Shown: positions 28,031 through 36,640, numbered from the stretch's first letter. The stretch: DNA of 64,000 bases from Leifsonia sp. TF02-11 (GCF_017565305.1 NZ_JAGEKP010000024.1:272407-336406), one strand, 5' to 3'. Numbers and translations are program-made. Notes: generated from the sequence alone by a model not told the origin.

Positions 28031-31000
28031 CTACTTCACGTCGACGTGCAGGGGACGGCTGGTCGTCGTCCCCTGCGCGTTGACGAACTCCATCACGTAG
28101 TCGTGGCCGCCTGTCGAGCGGCCGGTGAGCGGGACGGCGACCGTCTGCGCGCCCGGCGTCGCCGCGGTGAGCGCTCCGGATGCGACCTCCGTCCCGTTCT
28201 CCAGGAGACGGTACGAGGTGGCGTTGGTCCCCCACCACAGGTTCGCGGTGACGGTGTAGCTTCCGGAGTGGTCGTAGTCGTCGTCGGACAGCGTCGGCAC
28301 TCCGGGGGACGCGTCCGTGACCGTGACCGTCAGCGGTTCCAGGTCGCGCACCCCCTTGGAGTTGGAGATCTTCGCCGTGTAGACGTAGGTGCCGTTCGTG
28401 CGCCCGCTGACGTGCACTGCCGCCTGTTGCGCTCCGGGGGTCGCCATCGTGAGGGGCCGATCGGCGATCAGCGTCCCGTTCTCGTAGACGGCGAGGTCCG
28501 TGGCGTTCTGACCCCACCACAGGTTCATGGTGAGGTCGTAGTCCCCGTCCTTCAGCCCGGTGTCCCAGCCGTTGTCCGAGCTCAGCGACGCGACAGCCGG
28601 CGGCCGGGTCGCACCATCGTCGACGACGGTGTTCACCGTCCACGCCGAGAAGTCGTACGTCGCCGTCGTGTTGCCGAGCGTGGCGGTGAACGTGTCGCTC
28701 AACCGGTCCTGGTGGAGGTAAGGCGTGTCGAAGACGCCATAGCTGTCGTACGGGATCGAGGTCCCGTCGATCTTCGCGTTGCCGCTGGGCGCAGCGTTGG
28801 CCGCATCGAAGGTGAGGTCGAGCGTCTTGCCTGCCAGGTTGCGGTAGACGAGGTGCGGTGCGGTGTCGTCGATGCCGCTGGCGTCGACCCGGTCTCCGGT
28901 CATGATCGCCGCAGCGAACGCGTCCAGGCTGGGGTACGCGCTCGCATCGGCCGAGTCGAAGATCCACCCGTTGCGGTTCGCCTGGCTGCGCAGGATGTCG
29001 TAGCTGTAGGCGGTGGTCGTCGTCGGGTGGATCTGCGTAGTGGTCTTCACCTTGTTCGACGGATCGTTCGGCGTCTGGTACGACCACGTCGACGGCTTCA
29101 CGAGCTGATACGCGAAGTACATCGGCCCGGTGTTGACCACCGTCCAACCTCCGACCTGCTTCTTCTCGACGATGGAACCGTTCGCGGGGAACATCGCCGT
29201 GAGCGTGTTGCTCGTGGCGTCACCCGAATTCCGGAAGACCCCGATCGCCGACGAGTCGCTCTGCATCACCCGGTGATCGGCGGGTTGATCGTAGCTGCCG
29301 ATTGCGGCGGTTCCCTGATCCACCGAGATCCGGAACAGCGGGTCGGGTGCGTCGGACCGCCAGCGGACGACGAGCGGCTGGTCCTCGATCCAGTTGTCGA
29401 CCCGGCGGTACTGCACCTCGGTGCCGACACCCCAATCCGGTCGGACGAACGTGGTGCGGTCGACATCCATCGCGTGGCCGCTCGAGTTCTGCAGGTTCGA
29501 CTTGTGCGAGGTGTAGCTCTTGTCGGTCTTCTGTCCGAGCTGCACGGCCAGCGCGGGCGGCGTGTAGGTCATCCCCGGCCACGCGGCGAAGCCCAGGTAC
29601 TCGAGATTCGGCCGATACGCGGAAGGGGCCGGGTTGTCCGACTCGCCCACCGCCTGCTGCGCCCGGTCTGCACCGAAGTAGGCCCAGGCGAGGGAGGTGT
29701 GATCGGCCGGTCGCCAGGTCGGGTCGCCGACCGATGACAGGTCGCCCTTGGAGCGGCTGAGCGACGAGATCATGTAGCCGTCGATCCAGTCGTTCGCCCA
29801 TTCGAACCACATGACGTCCATGGCCATCTTGGCCTTCTGACGGAGTCCGGCGTCCGGAGACCACTGCTGGATGGCGTTCAAGCCGAAATAGGTCATGAAC
29901 GTGTATTCCGGGCTTTCGTACTCAGCCCAGCCGCGGTGGACGCCTGCGCTGATCATGTCCTCGATGTTCTGCTTGTTCATAGCGGCGAGGGTCGCTCCCG
30001 AATTGCCGTTCAGGTCCGTCACGTCGGGCAGATACGTTCCGACCAGATATCCGGAGACGTAGTTCGCCATTCGGAGGTTCTCGGTCTGATTGAGCTTGCC
30101 ATAGGCGTAACCCGCGAAATAGCTCTTGACCTTGGCCACCGTCGCAGCGGGGAGCTTGTCCCCCACCATCAGGTAGGCGTACATCTTCGCCTCCGTCTTG
30201 TACTGCTCGGCGTCGTACTGCCCGAACATCGTGTCGAGCTTGGAGATGTTCTGCGCGACGTTCTGGCCGTCGAGCAGCTGGGCCGTGTACTGGACGACGT
30301 TGAGCGGACCGCTCTCCTCCTTCATGTCCTTCGCCTTCTGCCAGAGCCACGCCAGCCGGGTGGTCGGCGTTCCGGGGAAGGGTGCGGGTGCGGTCGGAAT
30401 CGCTGCCGCGGTCGTCAGCGTGGTGGCAGGACTGTCCGGGCCCTCGTTACCCGCTCCGTCGCGGGCGCGGACGGTGAACGTGTAGTGCGTCGAAGCCATG
30501 AGCCCGGCGACCTGCGCTGTCGTCACCGCTCCGCCCGTGCTCGCCGCGAGGACTCCGTCGCGGTAGACGTTGTAGCTCGAGATGCCCTGGTCGTCAGTGG
30601 CCGGGGACCACGACAGGGACGCCGTCGTGCCGCTGACCGACCCCGTCAGAGCGCCGGGCGCTGTCGGCGGCGTGGTGTCCGTCGACTTCGGCACTTCGGT
30701 GACGGCCAGGTCGTCCACCGCGATCGCCTCGTCGGTGCCACCGGTATCCACGCGGACGGAGAATCCGAGCTCGACCGTCGAGATGATCCTGGCTCCGCCG
30801 TTCGGCACGATGCTGAAGCGGTAGGTGCCGATGTCTTGCGACGTCACCGGCCGAAGAGCTCCGTCCGTCGCGGTGTACGCGGCCGTCGTCGTCAGGGATG
30901 TCGACGGAACCGGAAAGCGCGGCACCATGACATTGTCGAAGTTTCCGAACTGGATCTGTGCGTAGACGTCCTTCGCGACCGTCTTGGTGCTCGCCGCCGT

Positions 31001-31378
31001 GCGCGCCAGCCGGAAGCTCAGTTCGAAGTCCACCGGTGCGCTTCCGGCCGGCTGCTTGTAGACGGCGTTGATCCGGTCCTTGAGCGCTCCCGAGCTGAAA
31101 CGCTTGTAGAAGTAGGACGAGAGCGCGGCATTGAGCGACGAGTCCCGCAGTTCCAGCGCCGGATTGCCGCCGACCGTCACCGGCGTCTGGGTGCCGCCCG
31201 TGGTCGTCGATGTCAGGTCGAACCGCGTGGCGGGATTCGTGAAGGACGTGTCGAAGTCGGCGGCCAGCAGGTTCACCGGCGGTGTCGTGCTGTCGGCGGC
31301 GTGCGCGGGCACAACGGCCGATGCCACCGCCGCTGCCGCAAGGCAGAGACCGATGGCTGTCTTGAGGGGATTACGCAC
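28031..31378 (-). CDS. Secreted multidomain polysaccharide-lyase-like protein with FN3 and two WWG domains
   Basis: 1115 residues. GTG 31378 is chosen because GGAG lies 5 nt upstream and a signal peptide follows (cleavage near PAHAAD); ATG 31393 is an alternative. Residues about 30-230 form a jelly-roll-like region and 240-330 a fibronectin type III domain. A helical toroid-like domain follows (GWAEYESPEYTFMTYFGLNA near 480). Next is a large beta-sandwich region, and two C-terminal units of about 88 residues each carry NLWWGxNAT. Toroid plus beta-sandwich is the heparinase II/III or PL8-like plan, but I recognise no catalytic signature with certainty. It lies divergent from a SGNH hydrolase with LacI site 3 between. 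An extracellular depolymerase feeding the transporter is inferred. Confidence 0.75.
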   Translation of the reverse strand: MRNPLKTAIGLCLAAAAVASAVVPAHAADSTTPPVNLLAADFDTSFTNPATRFDLTSTTTGGTQTPVTVGGNPALELRDSSLNAALSSYFYKRFSSGALKDRINAVYKQPAGSAPVDFELSFRLARTAASTKTVAKDVYAQIQFGNFDNVMVPRFPVPSTSLTTTAAYTATDGALRPVTSQDIGTYRFSIVPNGGARIISTVELGFSVRVDTGGTDEAIAVDDLAVTEVPKSTDTTPPTAPGALTGSVSGTTASLSWSPATDDQGISSYNVYRDGVLAASTGGAVTTAQVAGLMASTHYTFTVRARDGAGNEGPDSPATTLTTAAAIPTAPAPFPGTPTTRLAWLWQKAKDMKEESGPLNVVQYTAQLLDGQNVAQNISKLDTMFGQYDAEQYKTEAKMYAYLMVGDKLPAATVAKVKSYFAGYAYGKLNQTENLRMANYVSGYLVGTYLPDVTDLNGNSGATLAAMNKQNIEDMISAGVHRGWAEYESPEYTFMTYFGLNAIQQWSPDAGLRQKAKMAMDVMWFEWANDWIDGYMISSLSRSKGDLSSVGDPTWRPADHTSLAWAYFGADRAQQAVGESDNPAPSAYRPNLEYLGFAAWPGMTYTPPALAVQLGQKTDKSYTSHKSNLQNSSGHAMDVDRTTFVRPDWGVGTEVQYRRVDNWIEDQPLVVRWRSDAPDPLFRISVDQGTAAIGSYDQPADHRVMQSDSSAIGVFRNSGDATSNTLTAMFPANGSIVEKKQVGGWTVVNTGPMYFAYQLVKPSTWSYQTPNDPSNKVKTTTQIHPTTTTAYSYDILRSQANRNGWIFDSADASAYPSLDAFAAAIMTGDRVDASGIDDTAPHLVYRNLAGKTLDLTFDAANAAPSGNAKIDGTSIPYDSYGVFDTPYLHQDRLSDTFTATLGNTTATYDFSAWTVNTVVDDGATRPPAVASLSSDNGWDTGLKDGDYDLTMNLWWGQNATDLAVYENGTLIADRPLTMATPGAQQAAVHVSGRTNGTYVYTAKISNSKGVRDLEPLTVTVTDASPGVPTLSDDDYDHSGSYTVTANLWWGTNATSYRLLENGTEVASGALTAATPGAQTVAVPLTGRSTGGHDYVMEFVNAQGTTTSRPLHVDVK

Positions 31379-31431
31379 TGCGTCTCCGTTCATCGTCGAA
31401 CATGGACCGGTGTGGTCGAAACACGAGCGTA

Positions 31432-31445
31432 AGATAACGTTGTCT
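31432..31445. promoter_or_regulatory. LacI-family operator, site 3
   Basis: AGATAACGTTGTCT, sharing the right half AACGTTGTCT with sites 1 and 2. It is 54 bp from each flanking start codon, between the secreted lyase-like gene and the SGNH hydrolase. It extends the LacI regulon to the extracellular enzyme. Confidence 0.8.
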
Positions 31446-31498
31446 TTAAGGCAAGAGAAGGAACTCATCTTTCCGCGACTCCAGACACAGGGAGGCCC

Positions 31499-32323
31499 AT
31501 GACGTCGCCGCACTCCATCGTCCGCTTCGTCGGCCTCGATCCCCGGGCATTCTTCGCACCGCTACCCGCCCCGCCTGATGCACTCGACACCACGGTCGCC
31601 CTCTGGGCAGGCATCGACGAAGTGGAGCTGGGCGCAGCGCGCGAAGCCGTCCGCGCCGAGATCCGCGACACCGTGGACGAGGTGCTGAGCGACCCCCACC
31701 TCGCCGCCGCAGCGCACACACTCCCTATTCGAGGCGGCCAACGGGTCGTCGTACTCGGCGATTCGCTCTCGGCCGAAGCGGGCAGCTGGGCCGACCTCTT
31801 CGCCGAGGTGCTGTACCGCCTGCGCCCCGGGGCAACCGTCCTGAACTGGTCGCTGGCCGGTCGGACCACGGCGGAGACGGTAGCCGCGCTTGCTCCCGTG
31901 GTGGCCCACCGCCCGGACTGGGTCATCACCATGATCGGCACGAACGACGTCCGTCGCCACGGCGTCGGGTCAGGCGTGCGCATGGCCTCTGCCAGCGCCA
32001 TCGCCCACGCCAGAGGAGCACTGCGGGAACGCCTCCGCACCGAGACTGCGGCGCAGCTGATCACGCTGACGCCGCCCCCGATCAATCCGGACACCGTGAC
32101 AGCGAACCGCTCGACAGGAGTGTGGTGGGAGCTCGCCGACATCGACGCCGCCGTCGAGGCGGCACGCGCCGATGACACGGCCACGATCGACGTCCACGCC
32201 ACGGTGAGGACCGGGCCCGACTTCTGGGGTCCGGACGGAATTCATCCCACCCGCTCCGGCCAGCGCGCGATCCTGACGGCCGTGCTCGACGGGTTCAGCC
32301 GGGCGGACCGGGCACGCGAGTGA
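31499..32323 (+). CDS. SGNH/GDSL hydrolase (probable carbohydrate esterase)
   Basis: 274 residues from ATG 31499 with GGAGG close upstream. Block I VVVLGDSLSAEAG carries the Ser nucleophile near residue 85. The block II Gly lies in WSLAGRTTAE, block III is IGTNDVRR, and block V DGIHPTRSG carries the Asp and His. No signal peptide is seen, so it acts in the cytoplasm, perhaps removing acetyl or other acyl groups from imported oligosaccharides. It is divergent from the secreted lyase-like gene and preceded by LacI site 3, so it belongs to the same regulon. Confidence 0.88.
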   Translation: MTSPHSIVRFVGLDPRAFFAPLPAPPDALDTTVALWAGIDEVELGAAREAVRAEIRDTVDEVLSDPHLAAAAHTLPIRGGQRVVVLGDSLSAEAGSWADLFAEVLYRLRPGATVLNWSLAGRTTAETVAALAPVVAHRPDWVITMIGTNDVRRHGVGSGVRMASASAIAHARGALRERLRTETAAQLITLTPPPINPDTVTANRSTGVWWELADIDAAVEAARADDTATIDVHATVRTGPDFWGPDGIHPTRSGQRAILTAVLDGFSRADRARE

Positions 32324-32362
32324 GCGTCCCTCGGCAGCCGGTCGGCCTCGTCGCCACGAGGG

Positions 32363-32998
32363 TCATCGTGGCTCGCCGCGCGACGCCGCAGACTGGACGA
32401 TGAGCCGGGCGCCGTCGGCGAACAGGTCGTCCCTGCTGCGACCGCCGCCCGAGAAGTAGTCGCTGATCGCCTGCGTGGCGATGGGCCAGCGCGCGCGCAC
32501 CTCCGCCTCCGTCGGCGGGGGACCCTCGGGCGCCGGGGCCTGCTCCTCCAGAACCCAGCCGACCGTGTAGCGCTCGGAGGTCAGCACGAGCAGCCGCGCC
32601 TGCTGCAGCTCGAACCCGTGCTGGACGAGCATCGCCATCGCGCGTTCGGAGAAGTCGCCGCGCCGCAGCGACCGGGTGGCGCCCGAGACGATGCGAGCAC
32701 CGTCGCGATGTCGCAGCAGGGCGGCGCGGAGCCCGCACAAGGCGCCGAGGAACCACTCTCGGACATCCTCGGCGCCGGGTTCCGGCATGGCCGAGATGGC
32801 ATCGTCCATGATCGCGTCGGCGAGACCGTCGAGCAGCTCCGTCTTGTTCTTCACGTGCCAGTACAGCGTCGGCGCCTGGACATCCAGCCGCCGGGCGAGG
32901 TTGCGCAGGCTCAGACCGTCGAGACCCTCGTCGTCGACCAGCTGGAGCGCCTCCTCGAGGATGCGTTCGCGATTCACCGCCACATCACACCTTGCCAT
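32363..32998 (-). CDS. TetR family repressor (TetR_C_1 class)
   Basis: 211 residues. The HTH ILEEALQLVDDEGLDGLSLR ... VQAPTLYWHVKNKTELLDGL is very close to the classical TetR type, and the C-terminal part fits TetR_C_1. A GTG at 32983 is an alternative start. It is divergent from an oxidoreductase operon, with an 11-bp inverted repeat between the two starts. It probably represses itself and that operon until a small ligand binds. It is the third divergent TetR module of the window. Confidence 0.88.
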   Translation of the reverse strand: MARCDVAVNRERILEEALQLVDDEGLDGLSLRNLARRLDVQAPTLYWHVKNKTELLDGLADAIMDDAISAMPEPGAEDVREWFLGALCGLRAALLRHRDGARIVSGATRSLRRGDFSERAMAMLVQHGFELQQARLLVLTSERYTVGWVLEEQAPAPEGPPPTEAEVRARWPIATQAISDYFSGGGRSRDDLFADGARLIVQSAASRGEPR

Positions 32999-33007
32999 CT
33001 CACTCGA

Positions 33008-33042
33008 ACAGTGTTAGACAAAGCATAGTTCTCTAACACTGT
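33008..33042. promoter_or_regulatory. TetR operator with long inverted repeat
   Basis: ACAGTGTTAGA and TCTAACACTGT are perfect 11-bp inverted arms separated by 13 bp, between the divergent starts at 32998 and 33060. They probably bind the neighbouring TetR protein, perhaps as two half-operators covering both promoters. Confidence 0.75.
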
Positions 33043-33059
33043 AAGAGAGAGGGTGGATC

Positions 33060-34019
33060 ATGAAGGCCGCACTCATCGACCGGGTCGGAGCGGTCCCGGA
33101 GTACCGCGACCATCCCGAGCCGTGGGCGGGCGAGGGCGAGGTCGTCGTCACGGTCGAAGCCGTCGCCGTGGAGAACGTCGACCGCGCGTTCGTCGCAGGC
33201 ACGCACTACGCCGCCGCCGACTTCGTCGCCGCACTGCCCGCGATCCCGTGCTTCGACGGCGTCGGACGCCTCGCCGACGGCACGCTCGTCGGATTCGGCG
33301 GGCTGAAGCCACCTGCCGGTGCACTCGCCGAGCGCGTGGTCGTGCCGGCCGGCTACGCGATGCCGATCCCCGACGGGATCGCACCGGAGATCGCGGCCTC
33401 GCTCTCGTCGGCGGTCAGCGCGATGAGCATGCAGACCGCGGGCGGGCTGCAAGCGGGGGAAACCGTCCTGCTCCAGGGCGGCACCGGCGTCGCGGGCAGG
33501 CTCGCGATCCAGATCGCGCGGCTGCTCGGCGCCGGCCGCATCGTCGCGACGGGGCGGGATGCCGGCGCCCTCCGCGAGCTCGAAGACCTCGGCGTCGATG
33601 CCACGATCGACACCGCCGTCGCGGACGCAGACCTCGTCCACGCCTTCGCGGAACAGGCCGGCGCAGGATACGACGTCGTCCTCGACTACCTGTGGGGACG
33701 TCCCACCGCGTTGCTCACCCGCGCGCTCGTCCCAGCGAGCTTCACGCTGGGCAGGCCGACGCGCCTCGTCCAGATCGGCGAGGCAGCGGGGCGCAGCCTC
33801 CACCTCACCGCCGACGCCCTGCGCACGTCCGGCCTCGAGATCTACGGCGCCGGCCGCAACGCGGCGGCGACGATGGGCGCCGCGTATCAGCAGGTCGTCG
33901 ACTGGGTCCGCGACGGGCGACTGACGATCGCCGTCGAGACGATGCCGCTCAGCCGCATCGCCGAGGCGTGGACCCGCACCGACCTCCGTGGCCGACGACT
34001 CGTCATCATCCCCGACTGA
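33060..34019 (+). CDS. Quinone-oxidoreductase-like MDR family protein
   Basis: 319 residues. The GroES-like N-terminal half (IPCFDGVGRLADG near 61) and Rossmann motif QGGTGVAGRLAIQIARLLGA near 140 mark a zinc-independent medium-chain dehydrogenase/reductase. It should reduce an electrophilic carbonyl or quinone with NAD(P)H in the cytoplasm. It is the first gene of a rightward operon behind a TetR operator, followed within 17 bp by a small gene and then an AhpD-like protein. That suggests a detoxification or redox-stress operon. Confidence 0.86.
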   Translation: MKAALIDRVGAVPEYRDHPEPWAGEGEVVVTVEAVAVENVDRAFVAGTHYAAADFVAALPAIPCFDGVGRLADGTLVGFGGLKPPAGALAERVVVPAGYAMPIPDGIAPEIAASLSSAVSAMSMQTAGGLQAGETVLLQGGTGVAGRLAIQIARLLGAGRIVATGRDAGALRELEDLGVDATIDTAVADADLVHAFAEQAGAGYDVVLDYLWGRPTALLTRALVPASFTLGRPTRLVQIGEAAGRSLHLTADALRTSGLEIYGAGRNAAATMGAAYQQVVDWVRDGRLTIAVETMPLSRIAEAWTRTDLRGRRLVIIPD

Positions 34020-34036
34020 ATCGATAGGAGCACATC

Positions 34037-34267
34037 ATGAACCGACTCACCCACGCTCTCCACGAGACGACGCACCGCCTCCCCGGCGTACCCGAGCACT
34101 CGGCCCGCCCGCACGGCCAGGCCAGGCAGGGGAAGCACCCGCACGCCGAGGGCGCGCACCCCAGGCTGCAGGGCCGCGTCCGCCACCAGCACGGAGAGCC
34201 GCGCATCCTCATCGCGTGGCAGAACGGCATCGCGAGACTCTTCGGAGCGCGGCGCGCTCGTCCGTGA
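34037..34267 (+). CDS. Small basic hypothetical protein
   Basis: 76 residues, with GGAG 6 nt before ATG 34037 and only 17 bp after the oxidoreductase stop, so a real gene is likely. It is rich in Arg and His (six or more His in the first 50 residues) and has no membrane span. I do not recognise a family. Its place between the oxidoreductase and the AhpD-like gene suggests expression under the same TetR. Confidence 0.55.
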   Translation: MNRLTHALHETTHRLPGVPEHSARPHGQARQGKHPHAEGAHPRLQGRVRHQHGEPRILIAWQNGIARLFGARRARP

Positions 34268-34281
34268 GGTTGAATGAGAGC

Positions 34282-34737
34282 ATGCGCCCCTTCTTGGACA
34301 AGGTCATGCCCGATGCGTGGCGAGCCGCACAAGCGTTCTCCGCGACGGTGGTGCAGGAGGTGGTTCGCGCGGGAGTCACCGAGCAGGAGGTCGAGCTCAT
34401 CAAGGTGCGCTCGTCCCAGCTCAACGCCTGCGCTTTCTGCCTCGACCTCCATGCCAGGGAGGCGCGTCGCGTCGGCGTGCCCCAGCAGAAGCTCGACATG
34501 CTGCCCGCCTGGCGCGACTCGGACATCTTCGAGGAACGGGAGCGTGCGATGCTGGCCATCGCCGAGGCTGCGACCGCACTTCCGTTGACCGAGGACGCGC
34601 GGGCCGACCTGGCCGGTGCTCGCAACCTTCTGGGCGATATCGAGTTCGCCGCGGCCGAATGGGTCGCGGTGACGATCAACGCGTTCAACCGGATCTCGAT
34701 CCTCAGCGAGCACCCGGTCCGGCCGCGGAAGAACTGA
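34282..34737 (+). CDS. Carboxymuconolactone decarboxylase/AhpD-like protein
   Basis: 151 residues from ATG 34282; GTG 34264 and TTG 34270 are in-frame alternatives. The CxxC motif with following His (NACAFCLDLHAREARR near residue 52) is the AhpD core active site, used for peroxidase-type thiol chemistry. EWVAVTINAFNRISI near the C-terminus is the typical second helix pair. It probably acts as a thiol-dependent antioxidant in the TetR-controlled operon. A GC stem-loop follows directly. Confidence 0.85.
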   Translation: MRPFLDKVMPDAWRAAQAFSATVVQEVVRAGVTEQEVELIKVRSSQLNACAFCLDLHAREARRVGVPQQKLDMLPAWRDSDIFEERERAMLAIAEAATALPLTEDARADLAGARNLLGDIEFAAAEWVAVTINAFNRISILSEHPVRPRKN

Positions 34738-34741
34738 CGCT

Positions 34742-34763
34742 GTCCCGTCCATCCGGACGGGAC
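34742..34763 (+). terminator. Stem-loop ending the AhpD operon
   Basis: GTCCCGTCC and GGACGGGAC form a 9-bp stem with a 4-nt loop 5 bp after the stop codon. There is no T-run, as is common for high-GC terminators. The gap 34764-35000 shows no gene. Confidence 0.65.
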
Positions 34764-35000
34764 GTGTGTGTGAACCTCCGGGCTGCCGCCGTGCGCTGAA
34801 GGCCGATCGTCATCGAAGTCGGCCGGCGCGATCGTGCGCCCGGTGTCGACTCGATGACTGCTGCGTCCTGAGAGATCGCACAGACGCCACGTGCACTGGG
34901 GAGTCCCGGATTCGGGGCGATGCCCGACCTCAACAGGATGGTGCCGTCACAGCTCCTGCATCACGCACCCACTCATCGGATAGCAGATCGGAGAGACACC

Positions 35001-35846
35001 ATGAAGCGCATCACCTGGGCGGCCGCCGCGCTGGCCGCCTCCGTACTCGTCCTCGGGGCGGCCCTCCCCGCCTCCGGCGCATCGAGCGCCCACCCGTCCC
35101 GCACCGACGCCGACTCGCACACGCCCAAACCGACCGTCGTCCTCGTCCACGGCGCCTGGGCCGACGCCGCGGGCTGGACGCCGGTCGTGCAACGGCTGCA
35201 GGCCGACGGCTACCCGGTCATCGCTCCCCCGAACCCGCTGCGCGGACTGCTCTCGGACGCCGCGTACATCCGGAGCGTCCTCGACCGGATCAGCGGGCCG
35301 GTCGTGCTCGTCGGCCACTCGTACGGAGGCGCGGTCATCTCGAACGCCGCCACCGGCGACCCGAACGTGAAGGCCTTGGTCTACATCGCCGCGTTCGCGC
35401 CCGATGCGGGCGACTCCCTCGCGTCGCTGAACGGAAGCGCGCTCGGCACCCAGATCCCTCCCGTCCCGGTCACGCCCAGCAGCTACCCCCTGCCCGACGG
35501 CAGCTCCGGCACCGAGCTGACCATCGACCCCGCGCAGTACTGCAACGTCTTCCTCGACGACCAGGTCTCCCGCTCGCAGTGCTCGGCCCTCGCCGTCGAG
35601 CAGCGACCGCTCAGCGTCACCTCTGCGACGCAGGCGTCCGGCGTCCCCGCCTGGAAGAGCATCCCGTCGTGGTACCTGGTCGCTGCGGGCGACCGGGCGA
35701 TCTCGCCGAACCTGGAGCGCTTCATGGCCGCGCGCGCCCACGCCCGCACGACTGTCGTGCCCGGCGCTCCGCACCTGGTCATGCTGACCGACCCGAAGGC
35801 GGTCACCGGTCTCATCGAGACCGCCGCCCGGGCGACCGCCCACTGA
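35001..35846 (+). CDS. Secreted alpha/beta hydrolase
   Basis: 281 residues from ATG 35001, preceded by GGAGAG. A signal peptide (AAAALAASVLVLGAALPASG) is cleaved near residue 28. The mature part has VVLVHGAWADAAGW, the nucleophile elbow GHSYGG near 100 and a late His in PGAPHLVML. It is an esterase/lipase-like enzyme exported to the envelope or medium. The next gene encodes a close cytoplasmic paralogue, so the pair arose by duplication with gain or loss of the signal peptide. The substrate is unknown. Confidence 0.87.
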   Translation: MKRITWAAAALAASVLVLGAALPASGASSAHPSRTDADSHTPKPTVVLVHGAWADAAGWTPVVQRLQADGYPVIAPPNPLRGLLSDAAYIRSVLDRISGPVVLVGHSYGGAVISNAATGDPNVKALVYIAAFAPDAGDSLASLNGSALGTQIPPVPVTPSSYPLPDGSSGTELTIDPAQYCNVFLDDQVSRSQCSALAVEQRPLSVTSATQASGVPAWKSIPSWYLVAAGDRAISPNLERFMAARAHARTTVVPGAPHLVMLTDPKAVTGLIETAARATAH

Positions 35847-35887
35847 CCAGCAAGCCGACGCAGTCCACGAGAAGAAGGAGAAGAACC

Positions 35888-36604
35888 ATGTCAGACCCGA
35901 AGCCCACGGTTGTCCTCGTCCACGGCGCGTTCGCCGACGCGTCCGGCTTCGCGGGAGTCATCCGCGAGCTGAGTTCTGCCGGCCATGCGGTCATCGCGCC
36001 GCCCAACCCGTTGCGCGGCCTCGCATCCGACGCCGAGGCGGTGCGGCGGGTCGTCGGCGGCGTCGGCGGTCCCGTCCTGCTCGTCGGCCACTCCTACGGC
36101 GGCGGAGTGATCACCCAGGCCTCTGCGGGTCTGCCCGGCGTCGTCGGCTTGGTCTACCTCGCCGCGTTCGCGCCGGACGTCGGCGAGAGCTGCGCCAGCG
36201 TCACCGAGCCGTTCCCGGCACCGCTGCTCGCCAGCACGGTGCGGCCGACGTCGTACGACGCCCCGGGAGCCGCAGGAGGCCCCGACCTGCTGATCAGCCC
36301 CGACGGCTTCCGCGAGACGTTCTGCGCCGACGTCCCCGTCGACCTGTCCGACGTCATGTGCGCGTCCCAACGTCCTCTCGCAGCGGCGGCGTACACCGAG
36401 AACGCGACGGCGGCGGGCTGGCGCGAGCACCGCACCTGGTACCAGGTCGCCAGCGGCGACAACGCGATCTCCCCCGCTGCCGAGCGGTTCATGGCCGAGC
36501 GGATGAACGCCACCGTGGAGGAGGTCGACGGCTCGCACACCGCGTTCATCGCCCGGCCGGTGCAGGCCGCAGCCTTCATCGCCGCCGCCCTGGCCGCCGC
36601 GTGA
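35888..36604 (+). CDS. Alpha/beta hydrolase (cytoplasmic paralogue)
   Basis: 238 residues, with AAGGAG 6 nt before ATG 35888. VVLVHGAFADASGF, APPNPLRGLASD and GHSYGGGVITQA closely match the preceding secreted hydrolase, but there is no signal peptide. The catalytic Ser is in GHSYGG near residue 77 and the His in DGSHTAFIA near 218. It is cotranscribed with its paralogue (41-bp gap) and followed by a strong terminator. Confidence 0.87.
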   Translation: MSDPKPTVVLVHGAFADASGFAGVIRELSSAGHAVIAPPNPLRGLASDAEAVRRVVGGVGGPVLLVGHSYGGGVITQASAGLPGVVGLVYLAAFAPDVGESCASVTEPFPAPLLASTVRPTSYDAPGAAGGPDLLISPDGFRETFCADVPVDLSDVMCASQRPLAAAAYTENATAAGWREHRTWYQVASGDNAISPAAERFMAERMNATVEEVDGSHTAFIARPVQAAAFIAAALAAA

Positions 36605-36640
36605 GCTGACGGACCGACCGCGGATCGCGAACAACAGAGT

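Noticed and set aside
27009..31432. Long frames opposite the mutarotase and the secreted lyase-like gene
   Set aside because: Composition and lack of motifs mark them as shadows. The real genes have signal peptide or family signatures.
34766..35887. N-terminal extension of the second alpha/beta hydrolase into its paralogue
   Set aside because: The extension is the first hydrolase read out of frame. AAGGAG and ATG 35888 give the true start.
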